Assembly: GCA_937892115.1 (NCBI GenBank)
Contig: CALAUI010000013.1
Location: 1-64,000, forward strand
DNA length: 64,000 nt
Source of the DNA: an uncultured Clostridia bacterium
GTDB lineage: Bacteria > Bacillota > Clostridia > Oscillospirales > Acutalibacteraceae
Direction of reading: 5' to 3'
Under the pieces are notes generated by a model. That model was not told where the DNA came from. It made no database searches and saw nothing but the letters and a program-made list of their open reading frames with translations. Each line of letters starts with the position of its first letter. Position 1 is the stretch's first letter. Shown here piece by piece: positions 22,969 to 30,665 of this stretch. A program made the translations under genes and the position numbers.

Positions 22969-25581
22969 ATGAAAATGAAAAAAACAATTTCGGTCATTCT
23001 CGCGCTTACTGTTGTTGCATGTACGCTTTCCTTCAGTGCATCCGCTCTCAGCGGAAAAGTATCAGCCGATATTGCGGCATTTTCCAAAAAAGCCGCGATT
23101 GATGCGGAAGCGGAAGGAATAGTCCTGCTGAAAAACGAAGACAACTGTCTGCCTCTTGAAGGAAAGAAGCTGAATATTTTCGGCATCGGCTCCGTATATC
23201 CCTTTATGGGCGGTGCAGGCTCGGGTGCAATCACCTCCGATGATCCGATCACATTCTACGAAGGGCTTGACGAAGCGGGAATAGAATATAATGAAGAACT
23301 GAAAAAACTATACGAAGCAAATATCGGTATGAATAAGATGCCGAAAACCGACAATACGGTTATCAACAATCTGCTTCAGGTCGCTCTTTCCATTGATTCG
23401 CTCAAGGAAATGTCCGTGGATAAGCTCACGGATAAAATCATGGCAAACGCCCTCGCCTTCTCCGATACTGCCATGCTCTTTATCAGCAGAACAAGTGCAG
23501 AGGGCTCGGATCTCAGTGCGGATACATTAAGACTTTCCGACACGGAAAAGAAGCTCGTTGATAAGGTTGCAAACACCTTTGAAAACGTTATCGTTATATT
23601 CAATATCGGCAACGTCATGGAAATGGGCTGGCTTGATGAATACGACAGTATCAAAGCCGCCGCAATAGTATGGATTCCCGGTGAATTCGGCTTCAGCGCG
23701 GTTGCGGATATGCTTGCAGGTAACGTCAATCCCTCGGGCAAGCTTGCCGACACTATTGCGTATAATGTGGAGGACCATCCCTCGGGCAAATGCTTCGGCA
23801 GTTACACCTATTCTGACTCATCGAAGCATTTCGTTGAGTATCAGGAGGGCATATACGTAGGTTACAGATACTTTGAAACCTTTGCTCCCGAAAAGGTGCA
23901 GTTCCCGTTCGGATACGGTCTTTCATACACTTCCTTTGAAAAAGCCGTTACCGGTACTGATTTCAGCTCCGATGAAATCAGCGTTACCGTAAAAGTTACG
24001 AATACCGGCTCGGTGAGAGGCAAGGAAACGGTACAGATTTATTACGGTGCGCCCTATACCGAAGGCGGAATTGAAAAGAGTGCAATCTGTCTCGGCGGTT
24101 TTGCAAAGACGAAGCTTCTTGAGCCCGGTGAAAGCGAAACTCTGACCGTTTCATTCAACACAGCCGATATGGCTTCATACGACAGAAGCGTAAACGAAGC
24201 GTGGGTGCTTGAAAAGGGCGTATACAATATTTATGCCGCAAACGACGTTAAAGATATTTATGAAACCTTTGAATACGCCGTAAACGAGGACGCAGTAATC
24301 AAATATGACCTTGAAACGGGTACCGAAATCAAAAATCTCTTTGACGATTCATACAGCGGATTCACTATTCTTTCAAGAGCGGATAAAGAAGGCACTTATC
24401 CCGCATTTTCCGACAGAAAGACAAGCGAACAGGTCAAGAACTCCGATTCACTGCCTGCGCCCGTAACCGAAGGCACTGCTCCCAAGACCAACCAAAAATA
24501 CGACAGGACCATTACACTTAAGGACGTTTATGAGGATGAAAGTCTCTGGGATGCTTTCCTTGACCAGATGACGGTAGCCGAAATGGCACTGCTCGTCTGT
24601 GACGGCGGCTACGGTACCGCGGGAATTGAACGTCTTGGTATTCCCGCTACAATGGATAACGACGGTCCCTCCAGCGTAAAGGGCAGAAACGGTCTGCTCT
24701 ATACCGACAGCGGCACCGCCTATCCCTGCGAAACAGCCATCGCCTGCACCTGGAATACAGAGCTTGCAAAGCTTATCGGCGAAGCCGTAGGCAAGGAAGC
24801 TGACGATATCGGTACGGATATATGGTATGCTCCCGCAGTCAATATCCACAGAAATCCCAGAGGCGGCAGAAACTTTGAATATTTTTCAGAAGACCCCGTT
24901 ATTTCGGGCAAGATGTCCGCTTCAATGATAAACGGCTGCAGCAGCAAAAACCTTGTCGTTACCCTTAAGCACTTTGCTCTCAACGACCAGGAATCTCACA
25001 GAAACGGCATATATACCTGGGCTGACGAGCAGACAATGAGAGAAATCTATCTCAAGCCCTTTGAAATTTCCGTCAAGGAAAGCGATTGCGGCGGTATTAT
25101 GTCGGCTTATAACAGAATCGGCGCCGACTGGTGCGGCGGCAAATCCGCATTGCTTATTGACCTGCTGAGAAAGGAATGGGGATTTGACGGCTTCGTTGTT
25201 TCGGACTTCACTTCAAATATTACGGGCTCCGGCTATATGAGTCCCGTTCTCGGTGTTTACAGCGGAAACGACACGATTCTTACCGGCATCAAATTCGTAT
25301 TCCTTCCCTCCCATATCATTGCAGTACGGATTCAGTATCTTAAGGATCCCATCGGATTCGGTACCGCCCTCAGAGAAAGATGCAAAGAACTCTGTATGGC
25401 AAAGATGAAGACAAGAGCTTTCCTTGAAAGCGAAAAGGTCTATGATGATTCCTACTTCGGCTCGGTAGTTCCCGTAAACGAATGGAATTTCGCCTTCCCC
25501 TTCGTCTTCTCATTCTTCAGATACATACTCAACAATATCACCTACACCGTAATCTACGGTCTCAGAGCTTTATTCGGATAA
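22969..25581 (+). CDS. secreted GH3 glycosidase with permuted domain order
   Basis: 870 aa with a signal peptide (MKMKKTISVILALTVVACTL, cut near ASAL). Domain order is reversed relative to most GH3: the C-terminal GH3 domain comes first (EGIVLLKNEDNCLPL), then a fibronectin-III-like domain (about 325-430), then the catalytic barrel (about 510-790) with ERLGIPATMDNDGPS, GRNFEYFSEDP, KHFALNDQE and the nucleophile Asp in GFVVSDF. Such permuted GH3 beta-glucosidases are known from Ruminococcus. It ends in a hydrophobic aromatic tail (FAFPFVFSFFRYIL...RALFG) that may hold it in the membrane. Last gene of the operon; terminator follows. Confidence 0.88.
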   Translation: MKMKKTISVILALTVVACTLSFSASALSGKVSADIAAFSKKAAIDAEAEGIVLLKNEDNCLPLEGKKLNIFGIGSVYPFMGGAGSGAITSDDPITFYEGLDEAGIEYNEELKKLYEANIGMNKMPKTDNTVINNLLQVALSIDSLKEMSVDKLTDKIMANALAFSDTAMLFISRTSAEGSDLSADTLRLSDTEKKLVDKVANTFENVIVIFNIGNVMEMGWLDEYDSIKAAAIVWIPGEFGFSAVADMLAGNVNPSGKLADTIAYNVEDHPSGKCFGSYTYSDSSKHFVEYQEGIYVGYRYFETFAPEKVQFPFGYGLSYTSFEKAVTGTDFSSDEISVTVKVTNTGSVRGKETVQIYYGAPYTEGGIEKSAICLGGFAKTKLLEPGESETLTVSFNTADMASYDRSVNEAWVLEKGVYNIYAANDVKDIYETFEYAVNEDAVIKYDLETGTEIKNLFDDSYSGFTILSRADKEGTYPAFSDRKTSEQVKNSDSLPAPVTEGTAPKTNQKYDRTITLKDVYEDESLWDAFLDQMTVAEMALLVCDGGYGTAGIERLGIPATMDNDGPSSVKGRNGLLYTDSGTAYPCETAIACTWNTELAKLIGEAVGKEADDIGTDIWYAPAVNIHRNPRGGRNFEYFSEDPVISGKMSASMINGCSSKNLVVTLKHFALNDQESHRNGIYTWADEQTMREIYLKPFEISVKESDCGGIMSAYNRIGADWCGGKSALLIDLLRKEWGFDGFVVSDFTSNITGSGYMSPVLGVYSGNDTILTGIKFVFLPSHIIAVRIQYLKDPIGFGTALRERCKELCMAKMKTRAFLESEKVYDDSYFGSVVPVNEWNFAFPFVFSFFRYILNNITYTVIYGLRALFG

Positions 25582-25586
25582 AAAAT

Positions 25587-25617
25587 TCAGCCATCACATA
25601 AGTGATGGCTGATTTCA
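25587..25617 (+). terminator. terminator of the ten-gene operon
   Basis: Perfect 11-pair stem TCAGCCATCAC / GTGATGGCTGA with an ATAA loop followed by TTTCATTAT. First terminator seen since the promoter at 12034. Confidence 0.75.
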
Positions 25618-25665
25618 TTATAATTTCTGAATTTTTCTGACGGCTTTAGTATATTTCTTTCTCAG

Positions 25666-26523
25666 TCACTCGGGCCAGAAGGATAATATCTCTATGGGTT
25701 TACCGACGGGTATCGGCTTTTCACCCCTGAAAATTTCATTGGCATTCCTTACGAAATCCCCGGGAGTAAGGTCTCTGTCGCGTTTTATACTCCAAGGTGC
25801 ATCAAAGCTTACCTCGTAGAGCCAGGGACCGTCGTATCCCGCTTTGACAAGCTCCGTGTAAAGTTCATTCCAGTCAATATCTCCCTCTCCGGGAAGCCAG
25901 TGTCTTTCGTTCCAGAAATCGTAATCACTTACGTGAAGAGTGACGATTCTGTCCCCTACGTTTCGGATAAATTCGGGAATATATTCACCGAGCAGATGAT
26001 TCGTGTCAAAACATACCTTCAGACGGTCATCATCCCTGATCAGCTCTCTTATATCGTAGGAATTACGGCCGAGGCAGGTCCTCGGCAAATCCTCAACACA
26101 AATCACGCCGCCGAATTTATCCGCCTCATCCTGTAATTCACTCAGACTTTCCTTTGAACGAATCAGTCTTTCCCGTCTGTCAAACGGCTCAATGGGCTCT
26201 GCGCTCGGGTGAATGACAAAATGCTTTATGCCGATTTCACCCACCTTGTTTATAAGGGATTTCTGTAATTCAACGGTGTTTCTTCTCTTTTCCTCTTTGG
26301 TTGAGGAAATATCGTTTGTACTGAACGGCGAAAAGGGAAGATGATAGCTCCACAGTTCAACGCCGTATTCGTCCGCGAGCTTCCTTGTATTCTTATAATC
26401 CCAGCCGGCACACTTGCTGTCGCCGAGAGTCACCTCAACGCAGTCAATTCCGGCCTTTGCACAGTTTTCAAAAAAATTTTTGTTATTCAGCTTGCCTCCG
26501 CAGGTTGAAAGACCGATTTTCAT
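25666..26523 (-). CDS. sugar phosphate isomerase/epimerase-like TIM-barrel protein
   Basis: 285 aa. The start at 26523 follows an AAGGGTGAT site; upstream in-frame codons are not family-like. It matches the xylose-isomerase-like (AP endonuclease 2) barrel: MKIGLSTCGG, CVEVTLGDS, FVIHPSAEP, VICVEDLPRT, CFDTNHLLG, LHVSDYD and LYEVSF. The Glu, Asp/His, Asp and Glu in these last motifs would bind the divalent metal. Members isomerise or epimerise keto sugars. Monocistronic, convergent with the GH3 operon; substrate unknown. Confidence 0.82.
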   Translation of the reverse strand: MKIGLSTCGGKLNNKNFFENCAKAGIDCVEVTLGDSKCAGWDYKNTRKLADEYGVELWSYHLPFSPFSTNDISSTKEEKRRNTVELQKSLINKVGEIGIKHFVIHPSAEPIEPFDRRERLIRSKESLSELQDEADKFGGVICVEDLPRTCLGRNSYDIRELIRDDDRLKVCFDTNHLLGEYIPEFIRNVGDRIVTLHVSDYDFWNERHWLPGEGDIDWNELYTELVKAGYDGPWLYEVSFDAPWSIKRDRDLTPGDFVRNANEIFRGEKPIPVGKPIEILSFWPE

Positions 26524-26554
26524 TATATCACCCTTCCGTCGGTAGTCTGTATAT

Positions 26555-26583
26555 ACTATACCACCAAACGGAAATAATAGCAA
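26555..26583 (-). promoter_or_regulatory. promoter of the sugar isomerase-like gene
   Basis: TTGCTA and TATAGT on the minus strand with a 17-bp spacer, about 30 bp before the start codon. Confidence 0.5.
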
Positions 26584-26670
26584 AGCTTTTTATTACTGTT
26601 GCAAAACATCGGTAATGCGGTACCCGGCTTTGATTTTCCGTTTTATGTGTAACAACACAGCAGAAGAAAA

Positions 26671-26693
26671 AAGACACCGCCCAAGGGTGTCTT
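26671..26693. terminator. terminator after the second LRR protein
   Basis: AAGACACC / GGTGTCTT stem with T runs on both sides, eight to ten bp after the LRR gene stop on the minus strand. Confidence 0.7.
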
Positions 26694-26702
26694 TTCTTAT
26701 GG

Positions 26703-27956
26703 TTATTTCTGCTCAAATATAAGTGATTTCCTGTTAAAAATCAGTTTCAGCAGAGAAAAGAGGATATCAAAAATTCCGGATTTGATGCTGACTTTTTCTT
26801 CATCGGTCTGCTCGTTGCCGTTGCCGTCGGTAATCACCGCTTTAACGGTATAGTCTTTTTTTGCCTTTGATACTGTAAAACTGCCATCCTCGCCCGACAG
26901 AACACCGTCCAAATACCATCTGATACTGCATCCCGCGGGCACGTCCGAATGAAACGTTACGGTTGAAAGGAACGGGTATTCTCCTTTACCCGAAACATTT
27001 CCCGCTATAAGCTGCGAACGGTTAAAGCACCAGTTTGCCTTGAAAATATCTCCGGTTTCACTGTAATCGGCAATATTCATTTTTTCTCTGTCACTCTGAG
27101 AACCGGAATAAAAAATATCGGTAAGAGCCGTGCATCCCGAAAAAGCATATCCCTTGATATCGGTCACGGTTTTGGGAAGATAAACGGCTTCAAGCGAGGT
27201 ACAGCCGGAAAACGCACTTTGCTCTATGCTTTTAACACCATCTGAAATAACAACGCTTTCAAGCCCCGTGCAGGCAGAAAAGACGCTGTCTTCAACGGCT
27301 TCAATGCTCCCGGGAATTATTACGCTCTTTAATCCGACGCAACCCACAAACGCCCACATACCGATACTCGTCACGCTGTCGGGTATTTTAAGATTTTTCA
27401 GACTTTCGCATCCGAAAAATGCCTGTCTTGAAATTAAAATTACGGTGTCCGGAACGGAAACGCTTTCAAGGGATATACAACCGCAAAAGCTCTGCTTTGA
27501 TATTTCACTCATTCCCCGGGGAACGTCAAAATTTATAAGTGCGGTGCAATCCTTGAAGGCACTTTCTCCTATTTTGGTTACGCTGTCCGGCAAGTTTACC
27601 TCTCTGAGAAGGTTACAGGAGCAAAATGCCTTTGCTCCGATTTCGGTAAGTCCGCTTTCAGCCGTTACCTTTTCAAGAGAATAGCAATAGGAAAATGCGT
27701 TTTCACCGATATTTTCCACTCCCGCTGATACCGTTACCGCCCTGATTGAATCTTTAACGGGGCTCCATGGCGGCTCGGTATACCCGTAATTGTCCATTCT
27801 TCCTTTTCCGCTGACGGTAAGTACACCCTTGTCGCTGAGGGACCAGTGAAGATTGTCTTTTTCGTTTGTTTCCGCCCATATTTTCACAGCACCGACGCTC
27901 ATAAGTACAGCAGGAATCAAAATGACGGATAAAAAATTTTTAAGTATCTTTTTCAC
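26703..27956 (-). CDS. secreted BspA-like LRR protein
   Basis: 417 aa. A GTG start at 27956 is chosen because GCGGAGG lies just upstream; an ATG six codons earlier overlaps that site. The signal peptide runs through SVILIPAVLMSVGAV to WAE. After a short strand region (GVLTVSGKGRMDNYG, also seen in the LRR protein at 3279-5504) come about nine LRR_5 units (NAFSYCYSL, KAFCSCNLL, SAFKDCTAL, QAFFGCESL, SAFSGCTSL). An Ig-like domain follows (about 320-395), then an aromatic-basic tail (FDILFSLLKLIFNRK). Probably surface-exposed binding protein. Monocistronic. Confidence 0.83.
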   Translation of the reverse strand: MKKILKNFLSVILIPAVLMSVGAVKIWAETNEKDNLHWSLSDKGVLTVSGKGRMDNYGYTEPPWSPVKDSIRAVTVSAGVENIGENAFSYCYSLEKVTAESGLTEIGAKAFCSCNLLREVNLPDSVTKIGESAFKDCTALINFDVPRGMSEISKQSFCGCISLESVSVPDTVILISRQAFFGCESLKNLKIPDSVTSIGMWAFVGCVGLKSVIIPGSIEAVEDSVFSACTGLESVVISDGVKSIEQSAFSGCTSLEAVYLPKTVTDIKGYAFSGCTALTDIFYSGSQSDREKMNIADYSETGDIFKANWCFNRSQLIAGNVSGKGEYPFLSTVTFHSDVPAGCSIRWYLDGVLSGEDGSFTVSKAKKDYTVKAVITDGNGNEQTDEEKVSIKSGIFDILFSLLKLIFNRKSLIFEQK

Positions 27957-27987
27957 GAAATCAGACCTCCGCATAAATTACGGTATA

Positions 27988-28015
27988 ATTGTATCAAACG
28001 CAGAGAATAAGTCAA
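27988..28015 (-). promoter_or_regulatory. promoter of the second LRR protein
   Basis: TTGACT and TACAAT on the minus strand, 16-bp spacer, about 30 bp before the GTG start. Confidence 0.55.
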
Positions 28016-28038
28016 CGGTTAAATTTATCCCGCCTTAC

Positions 28039-28067
28039 TTGACGGAATCGGGCCGAAATGATAATAT
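28039..28067 (+). promoter_or_regulatory. promoter of the ceramidase-like gene
   Basis: TTGACG (28039-28044) and TAATAT (28062-28067), 17-bp spacer, about 35 bp before the ATG at 28104. Confidence 0.6.
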
Positions 28068-28103
28068 TATTTACAGTATGTAAATGATATGGGGGTATCA
28101 CTT

Positions 28104-29903
28104 ATGAAAAAAGTCAAAAAGCTGCTTGCTGTTTTACTTTGCTTCGTCATGGTCTTTTCGGTCATGACCTGTAATGCAAATGCAAATCTCACATCTGCAC
28201 TTACGGAATCGGCACAGAGCAGAGCGGACTTCGGCAATGCAATCAGTAAAATCATCCAGTCCCTTGTAAAGGGAATATGCAGGGTCTATCCCAATCCCCG
28301 CACCTGGAAAAGCATTGACGAATACGACAGCACCTACGTTTACGATGAGGAAGACGGAAGGGAATATATAACCGAAGCTGCCGATAATGCACAGTGGAAA
28401 TTCGGCTATGCATCCGAAAGCATTATTCCGGATGATTTCGCACCGGGCAAATATTATCTCGGCCGTCAGCTCAATTTCACGTCAACGGTTGATCATGCAA
28501 AGGCGCAGGGAATACTTGACGACCAGAGAGTAAGGGTTGCCTGCATTGACGACGGCTCGGGCAAGGGCGCAGTGGTAATCGCCGTTGTCGACGGGCTGGG
28601 CGTTACTTCAAATACGATAAGAAAAATCCGTGCCGCAGTCTCCGATTACGTAAACGACGGCAGGATTTCCGCAATAAACGTTTCCGCTACCCACTGCCAT
28701 TGCGGACTTGATACCCAGGGCGTATCCACGTCATTCCTGCAGGTACTCGTTTCAAATATCTTTACCAATATTCTCGGTAAAGACAGAGCAAAAACGGATA
28801 ACGATAATTTCATTGACACAATCGTCAAGGTTTCCGCAGAGCAGATCAAAAAGGCATACGATGATATGAAGCCCGGTAAAATCTACTACGACAAGGCGGA
28901 CACCTCCGAAATCGTCTACGATAAGAGAGAATATATTTCTCCCGAAGACAGCCCCGAAATGGGCATACTCAGATTTGTTCCCGATGACGAAACCGCAAAG
29001 GGCACTTATCTTATCAATTTCTCCTGCCATCCCACAATTTCAAGCTTCAGGGGTGACCACGTATCCTCCGACTATCTCTACTACCTTGACAAATCCGTGC
29101 AGAATGCCGGATACAATTTCATTATGACTCAGGGTGCGGTAGGCCAGCTTTCAAGAAACTGGAGCTGTACCGACCCCGAAAACTATTCAAAGATAGGCAA
29201 GGCAGAGGGCATCAAGGACAAAGTCGGTGAAGAAGTTTACGCGGAAGCAAACGGACTTGAAGCGGACTGCTTCGGCGAAAAGGTTGCTGAAATAGTGCTC
29301 GGTGCAAAGGATGACGACAGCTTCAAGGCAGAGGAAGAACTTGAGCCCGTCCTCAACGCAAGATATACGTATACCGAATTCCGAACCGAAAACTATACCC
29401 TTCATCTCGCCTGCCAGTGCAGACTCGTTGACAATGAGGTATATACCACGGGCCGCCGTCTTGACGACGTTGTGCTTCCCTCCGAAATCGGTTATCTTGA
29501 ATTCGGTCAGAAGGTTGCCTTCGGTCTCTTCCCCGCAGAGCTTTATCCCGAAGTATTCCACGGAAAAGATGTTGTCACAAACGACGTGGAAAACTACTCA
29601 TGGGACGGTACGGAATGGACGATAGATTCAGCCCACGATATGGTCAAAGACGGCGTTGACGTTTACGCCGTATGCTTCGCAAACGACTATATCGGCTACG
29701 TAGTTCCCGATAATTTCTATTCCGGCTGGGGACATTGGGCAATCAAGGGCTCGGACTGTGCAAACTATGAATATGACATAAGCAAGGATATTTTCAAATA
29801 CATATTCAGAGGCACCGCAGACCAGCTTCTCTCCGCAGGAAAACCCTGCGCCTCACAGATCATGACCGGCTTTGAAAAACTCGTTGACAGTCTTGATGCG
29901 TAA
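28104..29903 (+). CDS. secreted neutral-ceramidase-like hydrolase
   Basis: 599 aa. The ATG at 28104 follows GGGGG and opens a signal peptide (KKLLAVLLCFVMVFSVMTC). The segment NVSATHCHCGLD corresponds to the zinc-binding ATHTHSGP region of neutral ceramidases, NFSCHPT to a second zinc histidine, and TQGAVGQLSRN to the active-site Ser region (GDVSPN in characterised enzymes). Family members hydrolyse the amide of ceramide outside the cell. The variant residues around His and Ser mean the substrate may differ, and it lacks the usual C-terminal Ig-like domain. A bidirectional terminator follows. Family likely, activity not certain. Confidence 0.72.
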   Translation: MKKVKKLLAVLLCFVMVFSVMTCNANANLTSALTESAQSRADFGNAISKIIQSLVKGICRVYPNPRTWKSIDEYDSTYVYDEEDGREYITEAADNAQWKFGYASESIIPDDFAPGKYYLGRQLNFTSTVDHAKAQGILDDQRVRVACIDDGSGKGAVVIAVVDGLGVTSNTIRKIRAAVSDYVNDGRISAINVSATHCHCGLDTQGVSTSFLQVLVSNIFTNILGKDRAKTDNDNFIDTIVKVSAEQIKKAYDDMKPGKIYYDKADTSEIVYDKREYISPEDSPEMGILRFVPDDETAKGTYLINFSCHPTISSFRGDHVSSDYLYYLDKSVQNAGYNFIMTQGAVGQLSRNWSCTDPENYSKIGKAEGIKDKVGEEVYAEANGLEADCFGEKVAEIVLGAKDDDSFKAEEELEPVLNARYTYTEFRTENYTLHLACQCRLVDNEVYTTGRRLDDVVLPSEIGYLEFGQKVAFGLFPAELYPEVFHGKDVVTNDVENYSWDGTEWTIDSAHDMVKDGVDVYAVCFANDYIGYVVPDNFYSGWGHWAIKGSDCANYEYDISKDIFKYIFRGTADQLLSAGKPCASQIMTGFEKLVDSLDA

Positions 29904-29914
29904 CAACTTAAGAT

Positions 29915-29953
29915 AAAAATGCCTCACGGGTTATCCGTGAGGCATTTTGTTAT
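29915..29953. terminator. bidirectional terminator
   Basis: AAAATGCCTCACGG pairs with CCGTGAGGCATTTT around a short loop between convergent genes (ceramidase-like and PepSY-like). Confidence 0.8.
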
Positions 29954-29965
29954 TTAAGATAAGAA

Positions 29966-30577
29966 TTAAAGACCGAATGCGTTCTTAATCTTCGCAAAAA
30001 GCTTAAGGAAGAAGATAACGAAAGCGTTCTTCTCTGTCTTTACAACATTGTCGCTGTCGGTTGTTGCTCCCAGAGCGTATACCTTTGCGGAAACATCACA
30101 GTCCTTACCATAGAAGCTGAATTTGTAATATGCAGTATAATCGGTAATTTCAAAGGTCTGTGAGTAAACGTAAGAATCGCTTGAAAGAACACCTGCTTTA
30201 TCAAGTGCGGAAGCGAGAGCATCGTTTTCGCTTGCCCACTTGATACCTGCATTAGGCAACTTGATGCCGTTGCCTGCATAGCTGTAATTCTTGAGTGCGC
30301 CGATAGCATCAATCGTAATCGTATAATTTGTGCCGTTTGCTCTGAAGGTCATATTGTAGTCATAAGCTTTTACGCTTACTACAAGAACCTGAACAAGGGT
30401 GGTTTCTATGGTAGTGCACTTATAGTTTGAAAGCTTGTCAACCGTCGTACCTACGTATTCTGCTGCCTTCTGCTTTGCTTCTTCCTCGGTTATTGCAACC
30501 GAAATTGCGGAAGCACAGATTGTAAACATTGAAATTACGGTAAGAATTGCGAGAACAAGTGATATTACTTTTTTCAT
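29966..30577 (-). CDS. small secreted protein with PepSY-like domains
   Basis: 203 aa with a signal peptide (MKKVISLVLAILTVISMFTI, cut near ASA). Two PepSY-like halves are suggested by ITEEEAKQKAAEYVG followed by strands with YKCTTIETT, and by ENDALASALDKAGV followed by strands. It ends FVIFFLKLFAKIKNAFGL, the same type of aromatic-basic tail seen on other secreted proteins here. PepSY domains are thought to bind or inhibit peptidases. It has a dedicated promoter with a duplicated -35 region. Confidence 0.65.
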   Translation of the reverse strand: MKKVISLVLAILTVISMFTICASAISVAITEEEAKQKAAEYVGTTVDKLSNYKCTTIETTLVQVLVVSVKAYDYNMTFRANGTNYTITIDAIGALKNYSYAGNGIKLPNAGIKWASENDALASALDKAGVLSSDSYVYSQTFEITDYTAYYKFSFYGKDCDVSAKVYALGATTDSDNVVKTEKNAFVIFFLKLFAKIKNAFGL

Positions 30578-30603
30578 AACTATATCCTCCTTTTATTTTT
30601 GAC

Positions 30604-30632
30604 ATTATATCAGTTTTCGGAAATTTAGTCAA
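30604..30632 (-). promoter_or_regulatory. promoter of the PepSY-like gene
   Basis: TTGACT (30632-30627) and TATAAT (30609-30604), 17-bp spacer, on the minus strand. An 18-bp upstream unit (30633-30650) repeats the -35 sequence TTGACTAAAT plus CCGAAA. Confidence 0.65.
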
Positions 30633-30650
30633 TATTTCGGATTTAGTCAA
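30610..30650 (-). repeat. tandem 18-bp repeat over the -35 element
   Basis: On the minus strand TTGACTAAATCCGAAATA is followed directly by TTGACTAAATTTCCGAAA, i.e. two nearly identical units with an 18-bp period. The second unit contains the -35 element. Possible activator or repressor site pair; function not shown. Confidence 0.5.
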
Positions 30651-30665
30651 TTTTGCCGTTTTGTC

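Noticed and set aside
25582..25665. Small RNA gene
   Set aside because: The fold is fully accounted for by the terminator hairpin after the GH3 gene.
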